DNA of 64,000 nucleotides from Cryptomeria japonica (taxonomy: Eukaryota; Streptophyta; Pinopsida; Cupressales; Cupressaceae): assembly GCF_030272615.1 (NCBI RefSeq), contig NC_081406.1, positions 236,509,922 to 236,573,921 on the forward strand. Direction: 5' to 3'. Below the pieces are notes generated by a model. That model made no database searches. It was not told the DNA's origin and saw nothing but the letters and a program-made list of their open reading frames with translations. Below, piece by piece: positions 36,356 through 49,760 of this stretch (the first letter of the stretch is position 1; each line of letters begins with the position of its first letter). A program made the position numbers and the translations under genes.

Positions 36356-38865
36356 CTATGAAATAGAAGAAGAGATGAGAGCCGGGTCTATGCCAAGTGT
36401 CTTGAACTTGCTGTCCTCCACCTAAGTAGCTTCAGATACTAGTTGCTCTACCCATTTCACTAAGTACTCCATGTAGACCTGGTGTCTAGTAGACTTCTTC
36501 AGCCTTGATTCCAATCTCTTCTCTACCATAGGCTTCTTCACTTGAGGTAAGGTATTCACATCCAAGTCTTGTAGTACCTTGGCTTGGTTCTCAGTCTGCC
36601 CTGCTATCTCACCTTTGTACATAACCAGATCAAAAACATTAAAGACTGGTGATATAGCTAAATCTGAAGGCAGGTCAACCTTATAAGCGTTCTCACCAAA
36701 TTTGGCTAGAATTTTACAAGGTCCTACCCTCTTCATCTGCAATTTGGTAGGCTTACCATTTTGCATCCTAGCTTTGCTCAAATGGACCATCACATAGTCA
36801 CCCACCTTGAACTGTAATTCTCTCCTTTTCTCATCCATTTTGGCTTTCAGCTTTTGAGTGGATTCAAGGATGTCCTTCTTAACTTGCCTTTCGACTTCCT
36901 TGATGGTTTGAGTGAAGTCCTCTGCTTGCCCACTCTTCATCTCTAAGGTACCAAGGTCTCTCAACTCACATACTCCCCTTGGATGTTTACCATACACAAC
37001 CTCAAAGGGACTTCTACCAGTGGTCCTATTCACACTGTCATAATATGCATACTCTTCTTGAGGGATGATTAGGTCCCATGTCTGACCATACTCCTTAGTT
37101 AAGCACCTCAACAAATTGCCTAACACCCTCTTGATGACTTCAGTTTGACCATCTGTTTGTGGATGGTAAGTTGACCTAAATGACAAGTTAGTTCCTAGTC
37201 TCCTCCATAATGTTTGCCAAAAATGACCCATGAACTTGTTGTCCCTATCTGAAACAATGCTTAAAGGGAGTCCATGAATCCTAACAATCTCTTTGAAGAA
37301 GAGATGTGCACCATAGCTAGCATCATGTGTAGTCTTACATGGAATGAAATGACTCATCTTGGAAAATCTATCTACTACCACATAGATGTTGTCCATACCT
37401 ATTTTATTTTTGGGAAGTCCTACTACAAAGTCCATGCTTATACATTCCCAAGGTCTATTTGGGACCGGTAATGGTTGATAGAGACCAGCATTGCTTGATC
37501 CTCCTTTTTCTCTTTGGCATACACCACATTGCTCTATATACCTCTTTACATCTCTTGGCAACTTTGGCCAATAGTAGTACCTCTGTACTAAGTCTAGGGT
37601 CTTATTAATCCCAAAGTGTCCACTCAAACTGCCATTATGTTTCTCTTGGATGAGGTTCTCCCTCATGGATCCTCTTGGTACACACACCTAATAACCTTTG
37701 AACAAGATACCATTTTGGAGACTGTAATCTGCATACTCACCATGGAAATGGTTCTCAAACTCCTTGCAAACCATGTAAGCTGATGAGAAGTCTTCATCTC
37801 CTTCATAGAGGTCTTTGAAACCTTCTATTCCTATGTTCTGCAACTGTAATTCTTGAACTGTCAACAATATTTTGCTTAAGGCATCTACCACCTTGTTAAG
37901 TTGCCCCTTCTTATGCTTGATGGTGAAGGTGAAGGATTGGAGGTATTTCATCCATTTCAGATGTCTATTGCTAAGCTTCTCTTTATTTTTAATGTAACTC
38001 AATGCCTGCTTGTCTGTGAACACCACAAATTCCATTGGGAGTAGGTAATGCCTCCATTTCTTCAGAGACTACACTAATGCATACAACTCTAGGTCATAGG
38101 CTAAGTACTTCTTCTTTGCTTCATTAAGCTTCTCATTGAAAAATGCCACAAGTCTTCCCTCTTGACTCAAAACACCCCCTACTACAATTCCACTTGCATC
38201 ACACTCCAAAGTGAATAGCTTATCAAACGTAGGTAGGAGTAGGATGGGTTTTGTGGCTACTTCTTGCTTCAACATTTCAAATGCTTTGTCAGCCTGCTAA
38301 GTCCATTTAAACTTAGTTTTAAGGCCTCCTTTAATGGTTTCAAGGACTGGTGCACATATGCCACTGAAGTTCCTCACAAACTTCCTATAGAATTGATCTA
38401 ATCCATGGAAAATCCTAACTTCAGTCCCTATTTTAGGTGCAGGCCAATTCAAGATCGCCTCCACTTTGCTTGGATCCATTTTCAAGGTTCCCTTGGACAC
38501 CACAAATCCTAAGTAGACCAGCACTTGCTTCAAGAAGTCACACTTCTCTAAGTTGATGCATAACTTCTCCTCATGCAACCTCTCTAAGACTAACCTCAAA
38601 TGCTCAAGGTGCTCCTCTTTGGTTCTGCTATAGATGAGAATGTCATCTAGGTACACCACCACAAATCTGCCTGTGAAATCCTTCAACAATTCATTCATCA
38701 ACCTCATGAAGGTACTCAGAGCATTGGTGAGTCCAAATGGCATCACAAGCCATTCATACAACCCTTTTGTGGTCTTGAAAGCAGTCTTCCACTCATCACC
38801 ATCCTTAATTCTTATCTAGTGATAACCACTTTTAAGGTCTAGCTTGGTAAAATACATAGCCCCTA
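36356..38865 (-). pseudogene. G pol (RT-RNase H-integrase-chromodomain) pseudogene
   Basis: Begins mid-RT with AMYFTKLDLKSGYH followed by a stop, then RT with [11 protein letters not shown] and the catalytic [11 protein letters not shown] (38297-38761). RNase H follows, with LECDASGIVVGGVLSQ (38069-38275) and FTDKQALSYI (37688-38035), then a long open integrase frame (36422-37687, 421 codons). The integrase has the HHCC region (GHFGINKT to CGVCQREKGG), core motifs MDFVVGLPK, VSDRDNKF and STYHPQTDGQTEVI, and a GPCKI-type module. The C-terminus MEYLVKWVEQLVSEAT then TAG and VEDSKF is a chromodomain with its Trp changed to a stop. Stops and shifts separate the pieces, so no full polyprotein can form from this copy. 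Confidence 0.85.
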
Positions 38866-38901
38866 TTGATCTTGCAATCGAGCATCCCCAGTCAGAGCCA
38901 C

Positions 38902-41900
38902 TGTTGGGACTCATTAAATTTGAGTCAAATTTTATAGGCCTATTTCAAAATTTTGCTCTACATGTCAAAAATGTATCTAAATAAGTCAGTTTGAATGGCC
39001 TAGTTAGAGAGAGGGAAAGTGGAGCCAGTTGATTTTCAGAGGGTAAGGCTCGAGAATTAAGTCCTACACCTTTCATTTGGCTTATTCAGTGATGTGCAAC
39101 TTTCAGATTTCAGTTTGGATAAGTTTATGAGGTACCTAGTTTGAGGGGTGGGCTAAAAGTGCATTTTAGGCACAAATGCAGATTTTATTGAGTAGCCTAG
39201 TTTGAGAGATTATATCTTTTGCCCTATTGATCGTCTTGAAGAAATTAAAAGTCTTAATGAATCCATTTGCTCAGTTTACCAAGTCAAATCCATTTGCAGT
39301 TTCTATGTTTTGGCAAGTCCCTGTTTCAACAGCTAGTCAGAGCCCTGTTTCGCACAAGTGTAAAAGTTGCGTCAGTAAGCGTCATGCCATAATGTTTTTT
39401 TTGGGATAATGTTGGTATGAATGATGAGCTACGTTTCAAATTTAAAGCCTTCGTCAATCCATTTGATCGGTTTTCAAAAGGGTTCTTTTGGCATCTTTTT
39501 CAATCTTTCGTACATTTAGTGCTATATCAGTTAATGTAGCCATTTTTGCGAGCATGCCATTTGCATCCTATTAGTCTTGTGATCGAACTAAGATTTCCAG
39601 GTTTTAGTATGTACTTAAAGGTACTTGTGTTTCAAATTTGAGGGTCTACGAAGGTCATTTGATATTTTTGAGAAAGGCATCATGTGTTGCCAGAACATTG
39701 ACTTTATCAGGTCTGCAGTGTCGACAAAGCCACTTGGCCATTTTTTGCCGATTAATATCTCTTCGCTCATGAATCGTCTTGGGAAACCGTTTGGTAGATT
39801 TCATTCTTGTATATCAGAGTACACGCCTGTCAGATGGCGAGATCCAGAAAGGTGTTTTGACAGGTTTGAAAATTGCGTCTTTGCGATTAAATGTGAAAAT
39901 GTGGCGTAATTCCTTGAATGTTGCAAATTTCAGTTTTATGATCCGAAAATGATGCCGATCATTTCCAGAGGTATGGGTAAGGTTCCTGAAGCATTTTAGA
40001 GGTCAGTTGCATGAAAACAAAAATTTTTTTAGTCGGACCCACTTTGGGGCCCGACCTGACTCATGCTCACGCATTATTTTTATTGGCGACTTGGTTCTGC
40101 TAAGAGGTTTTATTGCATGGGCCATTGTGAAATTGAGATTTGGTTTTCTTAATGCTTGTTACTAAGATGTCTAAGAGAGTAGCAGGTGTAAAGCATGGTA
40201 GTCATCAAAACCTCCAATAGCAAACTCAATTGGTAGACATAAAGCCCAGATAACTTTGTTTCCATTGTTGTGGTGTGAAAAGGCTTTAAACTTCAGAAAG
40301 AAAATGCCAGTGCCTCCTCCAGTGTGGTGAATGGCAAAAATTGAAGCTTCAAATATAATGAAATTGGCAGTTCATGTGGTATGTGGAGAGGCATTGAAAT
40401 AACTTTTAAACAATGCAGATGGCAATTTCTGCAGTCTCTCCTCCCTCACGTGGGTGTATGAAAATCAATGAAATCAAACCAAACAAATGCAATGAAGAAT
40501 AATTCCCCTCAACGTGGAGTTTGTGCATCATAGAAAACTCAAGCAAAATGTGATTGGCAGGTGTAGTGCCAAATGCCATAACTTGTGACATCTTCCTTGT
40601 TGCGTGGAGTGAAAAGAGAGGAGCATTAAACCTTCGGTAAAACTCACTTGCCAACATCTTACCCTCTTGTGTGGAATATCAGGAGATAAACAGCTGCGTA
40701 GAAGTTTGGAGGGTTGTTCTGAAGTATTTAGAAGTCAATGATAGTGGCGTCAAAACCAATCCTCCCTCCTCTGCTACGTGGAAGTGGCAAATAATAGTTT
40801 TAAAAACATAGCAAATAAATGTAGTGTTCCCCCACTCTCACGTGTCGCCCAAGAGCTCTGCTGTCATGGTGGATGTTGAGAAGAGAGTTGAAAACAAAGG
40901 GAGTAAAACGTGAATGGTGAAGGGGATGCAGGGGGATGTAAGGCAAGTGCCCCAGTCTAGCATGGTCTCTTCTCTCCTTCAGCATGAATAAAATAACAAG
41001 TCCCTTCCCACATGATTGGTGATAGAGGCCATTGAAAACATTCAAATATGCCATATGCAATAGGAACCCCCTTTGTGTGGCTATTTGGACGCCATATTAA
41101 TCATATAGCGAATGCATTTGGCAGGTGTAAAGCTAATGTTCACGACCTTGCCAGCATTTTCCCTTCCCTGCGTGGTGTTTGGGCATCAACATTTTAATCA
41201 AATGCAAAAATTGCCCTTAAAACCCAAGAGGAAAGCTTCAAAGTGCAATCCCAGGCAAAGTCTTTAGTCCCACATTGGCTGGGCGGGAGTTTTTTTGTGG
41301 TATTTATAATAATGAACACACACATCTAATATGTCAAAGCCATCTGGGCTTTTGATGGATGGTTCCGTTGGGTGTCCAAGATGGGCCCACGCACTGGTGA
41401 GGATCCTGAGGCAACGGAGGAGGTGACTGAGCAGCGAGCAGGTGGACCCCACACAGGCATGCTTCCCAAGGCAGACTGGGAAAATTTTGTAGAGAATGGT
41501 CGGCTTAACCAGTGAGCAGGTCCGAGATGATCGGACGAAGCGCATTGATTCGTAGGCCGAAGGTGTTCGCCGCTTAAGGTCCGTGAAACAGCGAAAAGAG
41601 GTAAAGACCCTACAGGTTCGAGATGATCGGATGGCTTGCGCGACTTCGCGAAGGAAAGTTGCTCGTCGGTTAAGGTCCGTGAAATAGCGAAAAGCATCTC
41701 CAAAAATGAGAAGGTTTAAGGTCGACCAAGTTCCAAGCAGATCGATAGTGCGTGTGGTTTCGTGAGGCGAAGATGCACAAAACATACCGTCTGCGAAATG
41801 GTGAAAGCTAGGTGGCGATCATGTGGCAGGTACAGTCAGTGTCCAGCAGGTAGGTCCCATCCCAGTGGCGATGATGTGGTGCAGAGGTGGCACCTAGGTG

Positions 41901-43227
41901 GCAATGACGTGGTTCTAAGGTGGTGTACACGTGGCGGGCAAGTGGCAGTGACAAAGCGGATGAGATGGCGGTGATGAGGTTCATTCCAGGTGGCATCCAG
42001 TCAACCCCATCGACCAATCAGAGGCTACCATGTGGCAAAGCGTTAGAGCTATAGGGAGCAAAAATCAAATTTAAAATTAGTTAACGATATAGTTTTGACT
42101 GTAGAGAAATTTCAAAAATTTAAATGATGTGCACACATGAGGAATTCATTCACTCAGGGCTCCATTTTTGGTCAAAATGGGAAGTATTATATGTTTCCGG
42201 AAAGCTCTCAGCGTGAAGAATCAAATCATGTAGTAAATTTTGACAAAGAGAAGATATTTTGGGAGTAGTTTTGATGGGAATGAATTTCAGTTAGAGAGGA
42301 GACACCTGGCAATTTCAGTTGCAGATTTGATTTTCTTCCCTCTCCTTCTTATTCCCAATTCTTCTCAGTTGTAAGGGTTCCAGAAATTTGGAGAATGGCT
42401 CCATATTTTCATGGCTTCCAATTTTGAGTTTTCTTCAAGATTGTACAAGGTAGGGCTTTTCCTTCAGTAATGGAGTTCAATTCTTGCTATAAGTGCTCTT
42501 AGTTGTTGGTTCTTGTGTATGTAAGGCATACATAAATTCACACAGGATTGTCTCTAGATTTGTATTTCCATTTTATCAAATCAGATCCTCAAGGAGGATG
42601 AAATTTGTTATCTCAAGGAGATAGTTATGATTGTTTGTAGGGATTCTTCAAGGAATGATTTAAATTTTGTAATAAATCATGAAAAATGGAATATAGTCTC
42701 GAGATTTGATGATTTTGTGAATGATCTTAGTAATGCATTTATGCAAGGCATTAATGCATGAATATTTAATAATGAAGATGGATTTGCAATCGAAGCTTTC
42801 ATTTATAGTTTGATGTATGACTCTGTTGCCCTTGGATAAGGCACTGATCTTGCAATTAAGGGGGTTCTCAAACCAATTTAAAATCCAATCAGAATATCTT
42901 TAGTCTATGTTATGTTTTGAAATGTTTCATCTATCTCATGCTCAAACATAGTTGAGTTTTATGTGTAGATCTAGCCCATCTGCAATAAACTACTTGTTTT
43001 GGAGCCCTGGTGAGATCTATCTATTTATGTTGATGTTGTCATAGGTGTGTAATAGGTTTAATTCTAAGCATCAAAGGTATACCCGCCTAGGTTTTGCAGA
43101 GCCTGAAGAGTAGAAGGATTCATATCCTTGTCATGTTGTCCAAGCCCTGAGGTTCTTCATAGATTGAATTGGCTACTTCATAGATCAATTGCAGGTGTTC
43201 TTAGGTTATCACTTTTGGTGAACAATA
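38902..43227 (+). repeat. R 3' LTR copy, unit 2
   Basis: 4326-bp third copy of the R LTR, starting TGTTGGGACT and ending AACAATA (terminal CA mutated to TA), then GGTTC. It lacks about 150 bp near 40672 that the other copies have (compare 22400-22550). It arrived by segmental duplication rather than by insertion, because R interior sequence and the target-site flank came with it. Confidence 0.8.
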
Positions 43228-43267
43228 GGTTCCTTGGAGAAGATCTTAACCATTTGAGGAGATCTTG

Positions 43268-43709
43268 ATGGCACACAAACTGACAATCCCTATGTTTGAT
43301 GAACCCATCTATGCATTCTAGAAAGTTAAGATACAAGGTTGCTTAATGTCTCTTGGCTTTAAATTTTGGATTTTTGTTACACAAAATAATATTAAGTCGT
43401 TGACTAGCATGAACACTCCAAATGAGATCAATTTATTGGAAGACAATGAAAAGGCAACATTTTTTTATGTTTAGTTATCTTTCTAAGACTGAATGAACAA
43501 AAGTTGTATCTATAGAATCTGCTCATAAGGTTTGGAATAAATTAGAAAAGACTTATGAAGGAGAAGATACAATTAAACAAGCTAAGTTGCAAAACACTAA
43601 AACTAAATATGAATGCTTGTAGATGGATGAAGAAGACAATATAACTAGATACCTACAAAAGATAAATATTGTGGTAAATGAGATCAGAGGTCTTGGTCAA
43701 ATGTATTGA
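43268..43709 (+). pseudogene. Copia B gag remnant, unit 2
   Basis: Duplicate of 25141-25581 with the same YEG and RYLQKINIVVNEIRGLG motifs. An additional T in a T-run near 43460 shifts the frame, and internal stops are shared with unit 1. It is non-functional. Confidence 0.6.
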
Positions 43710-44199
43710 AATGGATATAATCTTTTTTTTTAGGATGATGGGTGTGAGAGCATAAAAATGTCTAGAACTGTGATTGCAAGGGGAAAGAGGACATGTGGAA
43801 ATGTTTATCAATTGATAATAGCTAACAGATATTACTTGATGGTCAATAGAGATAGAGAGAGAGGGGGAGAGAGCTTATTTTGTAGTGAGAAAATTAGAAC
43901 TTAATCAAGAAGATAAAATCCTCAAATAACCACTATAATGTACACAAGAAAGTCTAATTACAATCTTTTACAATTTTGAATTAATATGCTATTAGATTGA
44001 AACACGTGGAATCTTTCCATTTAACTCATTTGAATTTCATGAAATATATCTAAACAACATAACTCAGTTTTTTATTTTATTTAAATGAAAATAAAAAACT
44101 ATCAAGTGTCTAAGATTGCATAGAAAAGAAGAATATAATTTTTAATTCGATTACCTTTTTAAAATTATTAAATGAGAAATTTAAATTTAAATTGGTATC

Positions 44200-45240
44200 T
44201 GGGGATGTTTCATCTCTAACCATCTACTCCTTCCACAATGAAATTTCATCATTGACTCTCTTAAGGCAATTGGCACTATTATGCATGGCTTCCTTACTGA
44301 CCTCCACCAAACCCTTTAATTTTCTCTTCAATTTTTGAATTTCTTTCTCCATCTTGTCAAATTTCACCTCATGCTCAATCTTCATTGTCTCGATGTCCTT
44401 CAAAATTTGTTGGGAAAGAAAATTTTCCCATGTCTTATCTGGTGCAAGAATCTCAGTGAACGTGGCTACGAGATCTTACTATTTCAGAATATTAATTTCC
44501 CCAAAGAACCATCAAAAATATTTTTCCTGATACATCTATGATTTCCCCATAAGCAAATCAACATCCTTTTCATTATATTTGTTCTCATTTGGGTCCACAT
44601 AGAGAGGGATGTCGATCTTTATTTCATTAGCCTCCTTGTCACGAATCAATGCCTTACTAATCTTTTGTTTTTTCAGATTTTATGGTCCCATAATATGGGT
44701 CTGCGAAAAGGGGATTTTCTTCTTAGCAGCCCAGCTCAGAGGGGTTTTTCTGCTGCTACTAGTACCAGGGGTGGTGTTTTTTAGGGGACCCTCATCCTCC
44801 GAGGGTTTTTGTTTTGAATCCTCTAACACTTGGACATCATTCTAATCCATAGCTTTCCCGCACTCTATATCATCAAACTCCATATCCGACTCATCATGCA
44901 CCTCCTAGCTCGATTTTTCAGAGAGGGGGAAGGCTTGACCTCATGGGCCTTCACATACTCCATGATTAAGATTATTAAATCCTCATGAAGAATCGGGTTA
45001 TCCTCATTCTTTGCATGCTTTCTAATAGATAACTCTAGCGACGATAACAAGTAAAACAGAATAGAAATTCTCTTGTCATGTATAAAATGATTCAAAATAG
45101 TGAAATGGTAACAAAAAATACTAGCAAAGTGCCCGTCAAGGGTAATGTACGTAATGATGAACTATGACATGTCCACCTAGAGACTCTGAAGGTCCAACCA
45201 GTTGTAGCCTCCATCTGGGTTCTTCTTAACCCTGCTCCTT
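44200..45240 (-). pseudogene. decayed ORF of unknown family, unit 2
   Basis: Duplicate of the unit 1 remnant. The clearest open stretch is 44865-45095 (76 codons: ISILFYLLSSLELSIRKHAKN, then LHEDLIILIMEYVKAHEV). The YITLDGRF start seen in unit 1 is interrupted here. Family and function are unknown. Confidence 0.35.
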
Positions 45241-46355
45241 TCACTAATGAATTAATTTATTATATATGTATATATATTGAAACTAAAAAATAAATGAAAT
45301 TAAGTTTAATTATATGAAATTAAGTTCAATATATATATAAACATAGACGTGGGAAAAAAAATCTTATGAAAATTGCATGGCTATTTATTTCTTAGAGAAA
45401 CATACACAAGTGTATACAATCATTTGGTACACATAGATGATGAATAAATCATAGTTATTATGATATATTACATATATCAAAGGATACCATTATTTTATTT
45501 TATTTTATAAAAGTGAAAAATACCACGAAACTTTATTAATTATATAAAGTTTACAATCTTGGTTCAAAGAGCACCGGTAGGGAAGAACCAGGCAAAGAAA
45601 ACCTTTGGTCTTGCTCATGCAAAGGACACCATTATTAATAACACATATGTAACCTAATTAAAAATTCACATAGGAACGGGTTCAATCATGGTTTTGGTTA
45701 TAAGATTCCTTTTCTCAATGCCTGAAACACTAAATCCTGGATGGTCTTTCATCAATTAAATAATTAAGATAGTCCAATGCATCTTCCTCTATAGATCCTG
45801 GATGGTCTTTCATATAACAGATTATACATGATATTACTTCTCCACGTTCTGCCTTAGCCTTCAAAAATAATATCATATTTTTCATAAATTTTCATATATA
45901 ATTCTTTTTAAATCAAACCAATTGATCATATGAATGAACAAATATGAAATTTTGAAAGTTAAATTATCTAAACTTATAGCATACCTTGAAAGTCTTTGTG
46001 TCACCTCTTAATCTAAGGGTTAAGCACAAGATCTCATTGAACCTTGATGGATAATCAATATCTTTAATAGAATCATTAAAAATGGGAACATGTAATAAGA
46101 GTATAGGCTGTAAGGTCACAACACGAGCCCAAAAGCTTACTTTTCCATTCTCTAAATATTTCTCCAAAGATGGTATATAACCCATAGCAAGCCACTTTGC
46201 TTATTGAAAGTAAGCATCTATATAAACTTCCCACTGTATTCAAACAAGATTCCAAGTTAATATTAATACTTTAAATTGATTAAATTCCTAAGAACAATAG
46301 AAAATAATATTCAAAATGAATATTCAATCAAATATCCATAAAAAATTGGGGATGA

Positions 46356-46470
46356 CCCTGCACTACAATGGTTCTTGTCCGCCTAGTGTTAATGTTGGGT
46401 TCTAAGTTCAATTCCCATCTGAGCTAGTTTGGATGATGTTAAATGGGTGATAGAGGATGGATTTGGAAGA
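46356..46470 (+). repeat. possible SINE head in terpene synthase intron, unit 2
   Basis: Duplicate of 28326-28440. B-box-like AAGTTCAATTCCC at 46404-46416. Same weak support. Confidence 0.25.
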
Positions 46471-49400
46471 ATGACCAACGGAAAAAGAGAGGATTGTGGT
46501 GGGTGGGTCAATGGCAGCAGGAGATTGATGGAGATGATTTCCTTTTTTCTCCATCCTTTATAACTAGACAAGTGATATGAAATAAATATCTCTCGTCCAC
46601 TTGGGTTTGTAGAATAAATATTTTTTTAATCCATTGTTATCCTATTTCTCACCCTATTTAATTTCTCTTTCATTGAGATTTTTTTCTTCATGGCATTCAT
46701 TTAGGTCATGATAATTTCCTAGCTTCTTAGATATTGGCATCATTCAAACACCTCATTTGGAGTTGCCTATATTAATGGAGTTCTCAAACTAGATTTATTT
46801 TATATTTTTTTATTTAATCTAGTATCAATTTCCTGCCAATCTATTTTATTTGAAGCCACAACACCTTGACCTAATTACATGGTTATAATTTCTAGTTTCT
46901 CAATAGATGTTCTATTTTGTTTTTAACTCTAGATTAGTATAAATTAAATTATTTTAATGGAAGTGCTGGATGTTTTATTTTCATAATAAATTTTTTCATG
47001 CTTACTTATTTTTATCATTATAAATAGTCACAAACGAACTAATTGGAACTATAATTTTTATGTGTTTAACAAACCTAGTCAATAAACTGATCGAGTGTTT
47101 TTTGCACTCTTAGTAAACTACTAAAAGAATTCTACCATCATTTTATGATTAATGGAACCACTCACACAATAATATTTTTTTATCATCATATCCTTAGTGG
47201 AGGGGTTGGATTACTTCCTCTTAAGAAATTATTCTAGTAATATGTGAGGTCATATCAAGGAGTTATTTTTTCTTTATTAACCTACCTAAGAAATATTGTT
47301 GTTTATTGTAGTTCAATACCCTCAAGATGGCTAGGAATACCCTAACATTCATTTTAAAGTTTCACCCTATTGAATTCTACATTAGTAGGAGGAGACACCT
47401 CTCCCTCCTCCTAGTGCACTGGCATGTTCTTAGTGATATGATGGGCGATGTACTCCTTACTTTACTTTTTTTTCTTTCATTCTAGTTTTTAATCAATTAT
47501 ATTTTGGTAGGTCATGCACACCTACCAATTTTGTTTCATTGTAAACCTTCTATTATATACACCTATAATTCCAAGATTAATAAACATATAAGGTTAGAAA
47601 GATAAATTAAAAAGGAAACAAACTTAGAATAGTAAATAATAAAAATAAAAGGTAAGTCCTAGATCACACTAATACGAAAAGGCCCTCATACTCAATATAT
47701 GACATCATTTACAATAATTTTTTGCCAACCTAATATAAATAAATGAATGATAAATTTCTAGATTAATACTGTTTTTTATTATCAATAATGATTAACAAGT
47801 ACAATAAATAATAATAAAAATATTCTCTTTATATACAAGAAAAATAGAGGTCAATAGATCAATAGAATTGAGAGAAGAGTGGTATTATACATAAGCTATT
47901 TTGTAACTTATTTCGTATTTGAATGAAGATATACATTTTAAGTTCTCATTTTTTAATAGTTATCATCCTTTTTAATGAATTAATGAGATATAAATAGCCC
48001 TGAAGTTGCATTTAAAATTTTTAAACATAGTGAAGTGAATATCTTAATCATTTTCTATACACTTTGATTAATAGAATTTTAATTATACATATCAAAAATA
48101 AATATTATAAAACCATACAACTTTACGCGCATAGTCAAGTGTGTCTCTACCTTGAGATTTTTCAGCCTCTTGAGCCATGTCCCTCACACCCTCATCAAAT
48201 GCTTTGAATGTCAACTTCATAAATTCTGGAAGTCCTTCCATAGATGCTAAATCCCACCTTTCATAAAGCACAAAATAATATATTAACACAATATTTATAT
48301 CTATCCTTCTATCAATCAATATATTAATAAATCAGAATATTTGTTATATATTAATATCAATAGAAATATTTTTTAGAAAGTATATGATAAATATGGAGAA
48401 CTAATCCAATTTCTATATACCCAATAGAAATTATAATGTATTATCATCAATGTGTTAGTTACTTACATGGAAGCCATGATCCCTACAAAAACAAGTAGAA
48501 AATTAGCATGAATATGGTTTAATATATTTATTTATATCACCCCATTTTATGAATATAAGTAAATGAGTACCTTTTAATGGCTTCTGTGAATATTTCAAGT
48601 TCATCTAAAGTTCCATAAGTGTCATAAATATCATCCAAACAAGTGACAAAGGTAGCCATCTTTGCAAACCCAATTCTAAAAGTAGAATATTTTGGCTCAA
48701 TACACACTCCAACTGCCCAAAAATCAAATTCCACATGGCGATGGCGACCAAACTCTAGTTTAGCTAGACCAGACTCTCTCTACCATCTAAAACACACACA
48801 CATCACTATATCAACTTAATTTTTAAACTATTTCAATATAAATTTTATCAGAAATAATTTATTCTTCAAACAATTAGAAAATCTTGCATAATATGAATTT
48901 TTTACCTTGAGAGAATTTGAAGCTCGCGTTTTTGAATTGATTGGATATCTTCATATATGTCAAGATATGTCCTTGCTTCCAACCTAAGCACATTGGTGTG
49001 CCAACGATACTCTAGATTGAATTTTATCTGTTATAACACATAAATTAGAATTACAATCAATAAATGGATTCATAGGCTTAATATGAAGAGAATATTAATG
49101 GGTATGGATACCTCTTTTGAAATATTAGTATTATTCATATTCGGTAGATCTTGTTTTAGATATGTTGTAGAAAAGGATTTGGCATCATCCAAAGTTTGCT
49201 CCTTAGGAAATGCAATGAGTGAAGCTCGAAATAAATTTAGAATGCTCCTTAACTCCTCATTTGATTGATTATCTGAGTAAAAAAAGTGTCCATCTTTACT
49301 TTTGAATTGTTGCAACATACCTGATATGACAACAAGTTAGAAACAATTTCATCCTTTGTTAATATAACCTAAAAGTATATCTAATATCAATGTTTGATAC

Positions 49401-49549
49401 TTTTAAGAAAATGAAATTTAGTGTGTTCATATATTCAATTAATAAGATTGAAAGGTTATTATAGGTAAGGTTATTAGAAACATGATACTAATCCTGAATC
49501 TTAAAAACCAAGCAAACCTGTAAACATAGTCAAGATTTTCTTTAATTTC

Positions 49550-49760
49550 ATTGATAGAGACGTTGAAAGGCGTTCTACATCATCCACCATTGAAATTGAG
49601 AGAGACGTTGAAAGGCGTTCTACATCATCCACCATTGTAATTGATAGAGACGTTGATAGAGACGTTGATCGAGACGTTGAAAGTAATTTACGTCATACGA
49701 AATGCATTGATAGAGACGTTGATCGAGACGTTGAAAGTAATTTACGTCATAAGAAATGCA
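49550..49760 (-). repeat. in-frame minisatellite in terpene synthase exon, unit 2 (expanded)
   Basis: Two 45-bp units (49550-49594, 49595-49639), a 12-bp unit (49641-49652), and two 54-bp units (49653-49706, 49707-49760), where unit 1 has one 54-bp equivalent. Every unit length is a multiple of three. Confidence 0.75.

Larger units (their letters stand above)
20586..38865. repeat. tandem segmental duplication, unit 1
   Basis: From TTGATCTTGCAATCGAGC at 20586 the sequence is repeated from 38866 onward. Block X (20586-32074) matches 38866-50128, and block Y (32076-35396) matches 52496-55815. Unit 1 continues through element G to 38865, where it abuts unit 2. Relative to unit 2, it lacks about 2.4 kb between X and Y. 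Divergence looks low: in one 150-base intron stretch (about 28921-29070) I saw one difference. Confidence 0.85.
34751..38865 (-). mobile_element. Ty3 chromovirus-type LTR retrotransposon G, truncated
   Basis: Minus-strand element inserted into Copia C ORF2. It comprises the 3' LTR (34751-36335), a purine tract (36336-36349) and pol read leftward from partial RT to a chromodomain-like tail. RT-RNase H-integrase order plus the C-terminal chromodomain residues identify a Ty3 chromovirus. It stops inside RT at 38865, the duplication junction; protease, gag and the 5' LTR lie outside this copy. The unit 2 counterpart starts at 55170. Confidence 0.8.
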
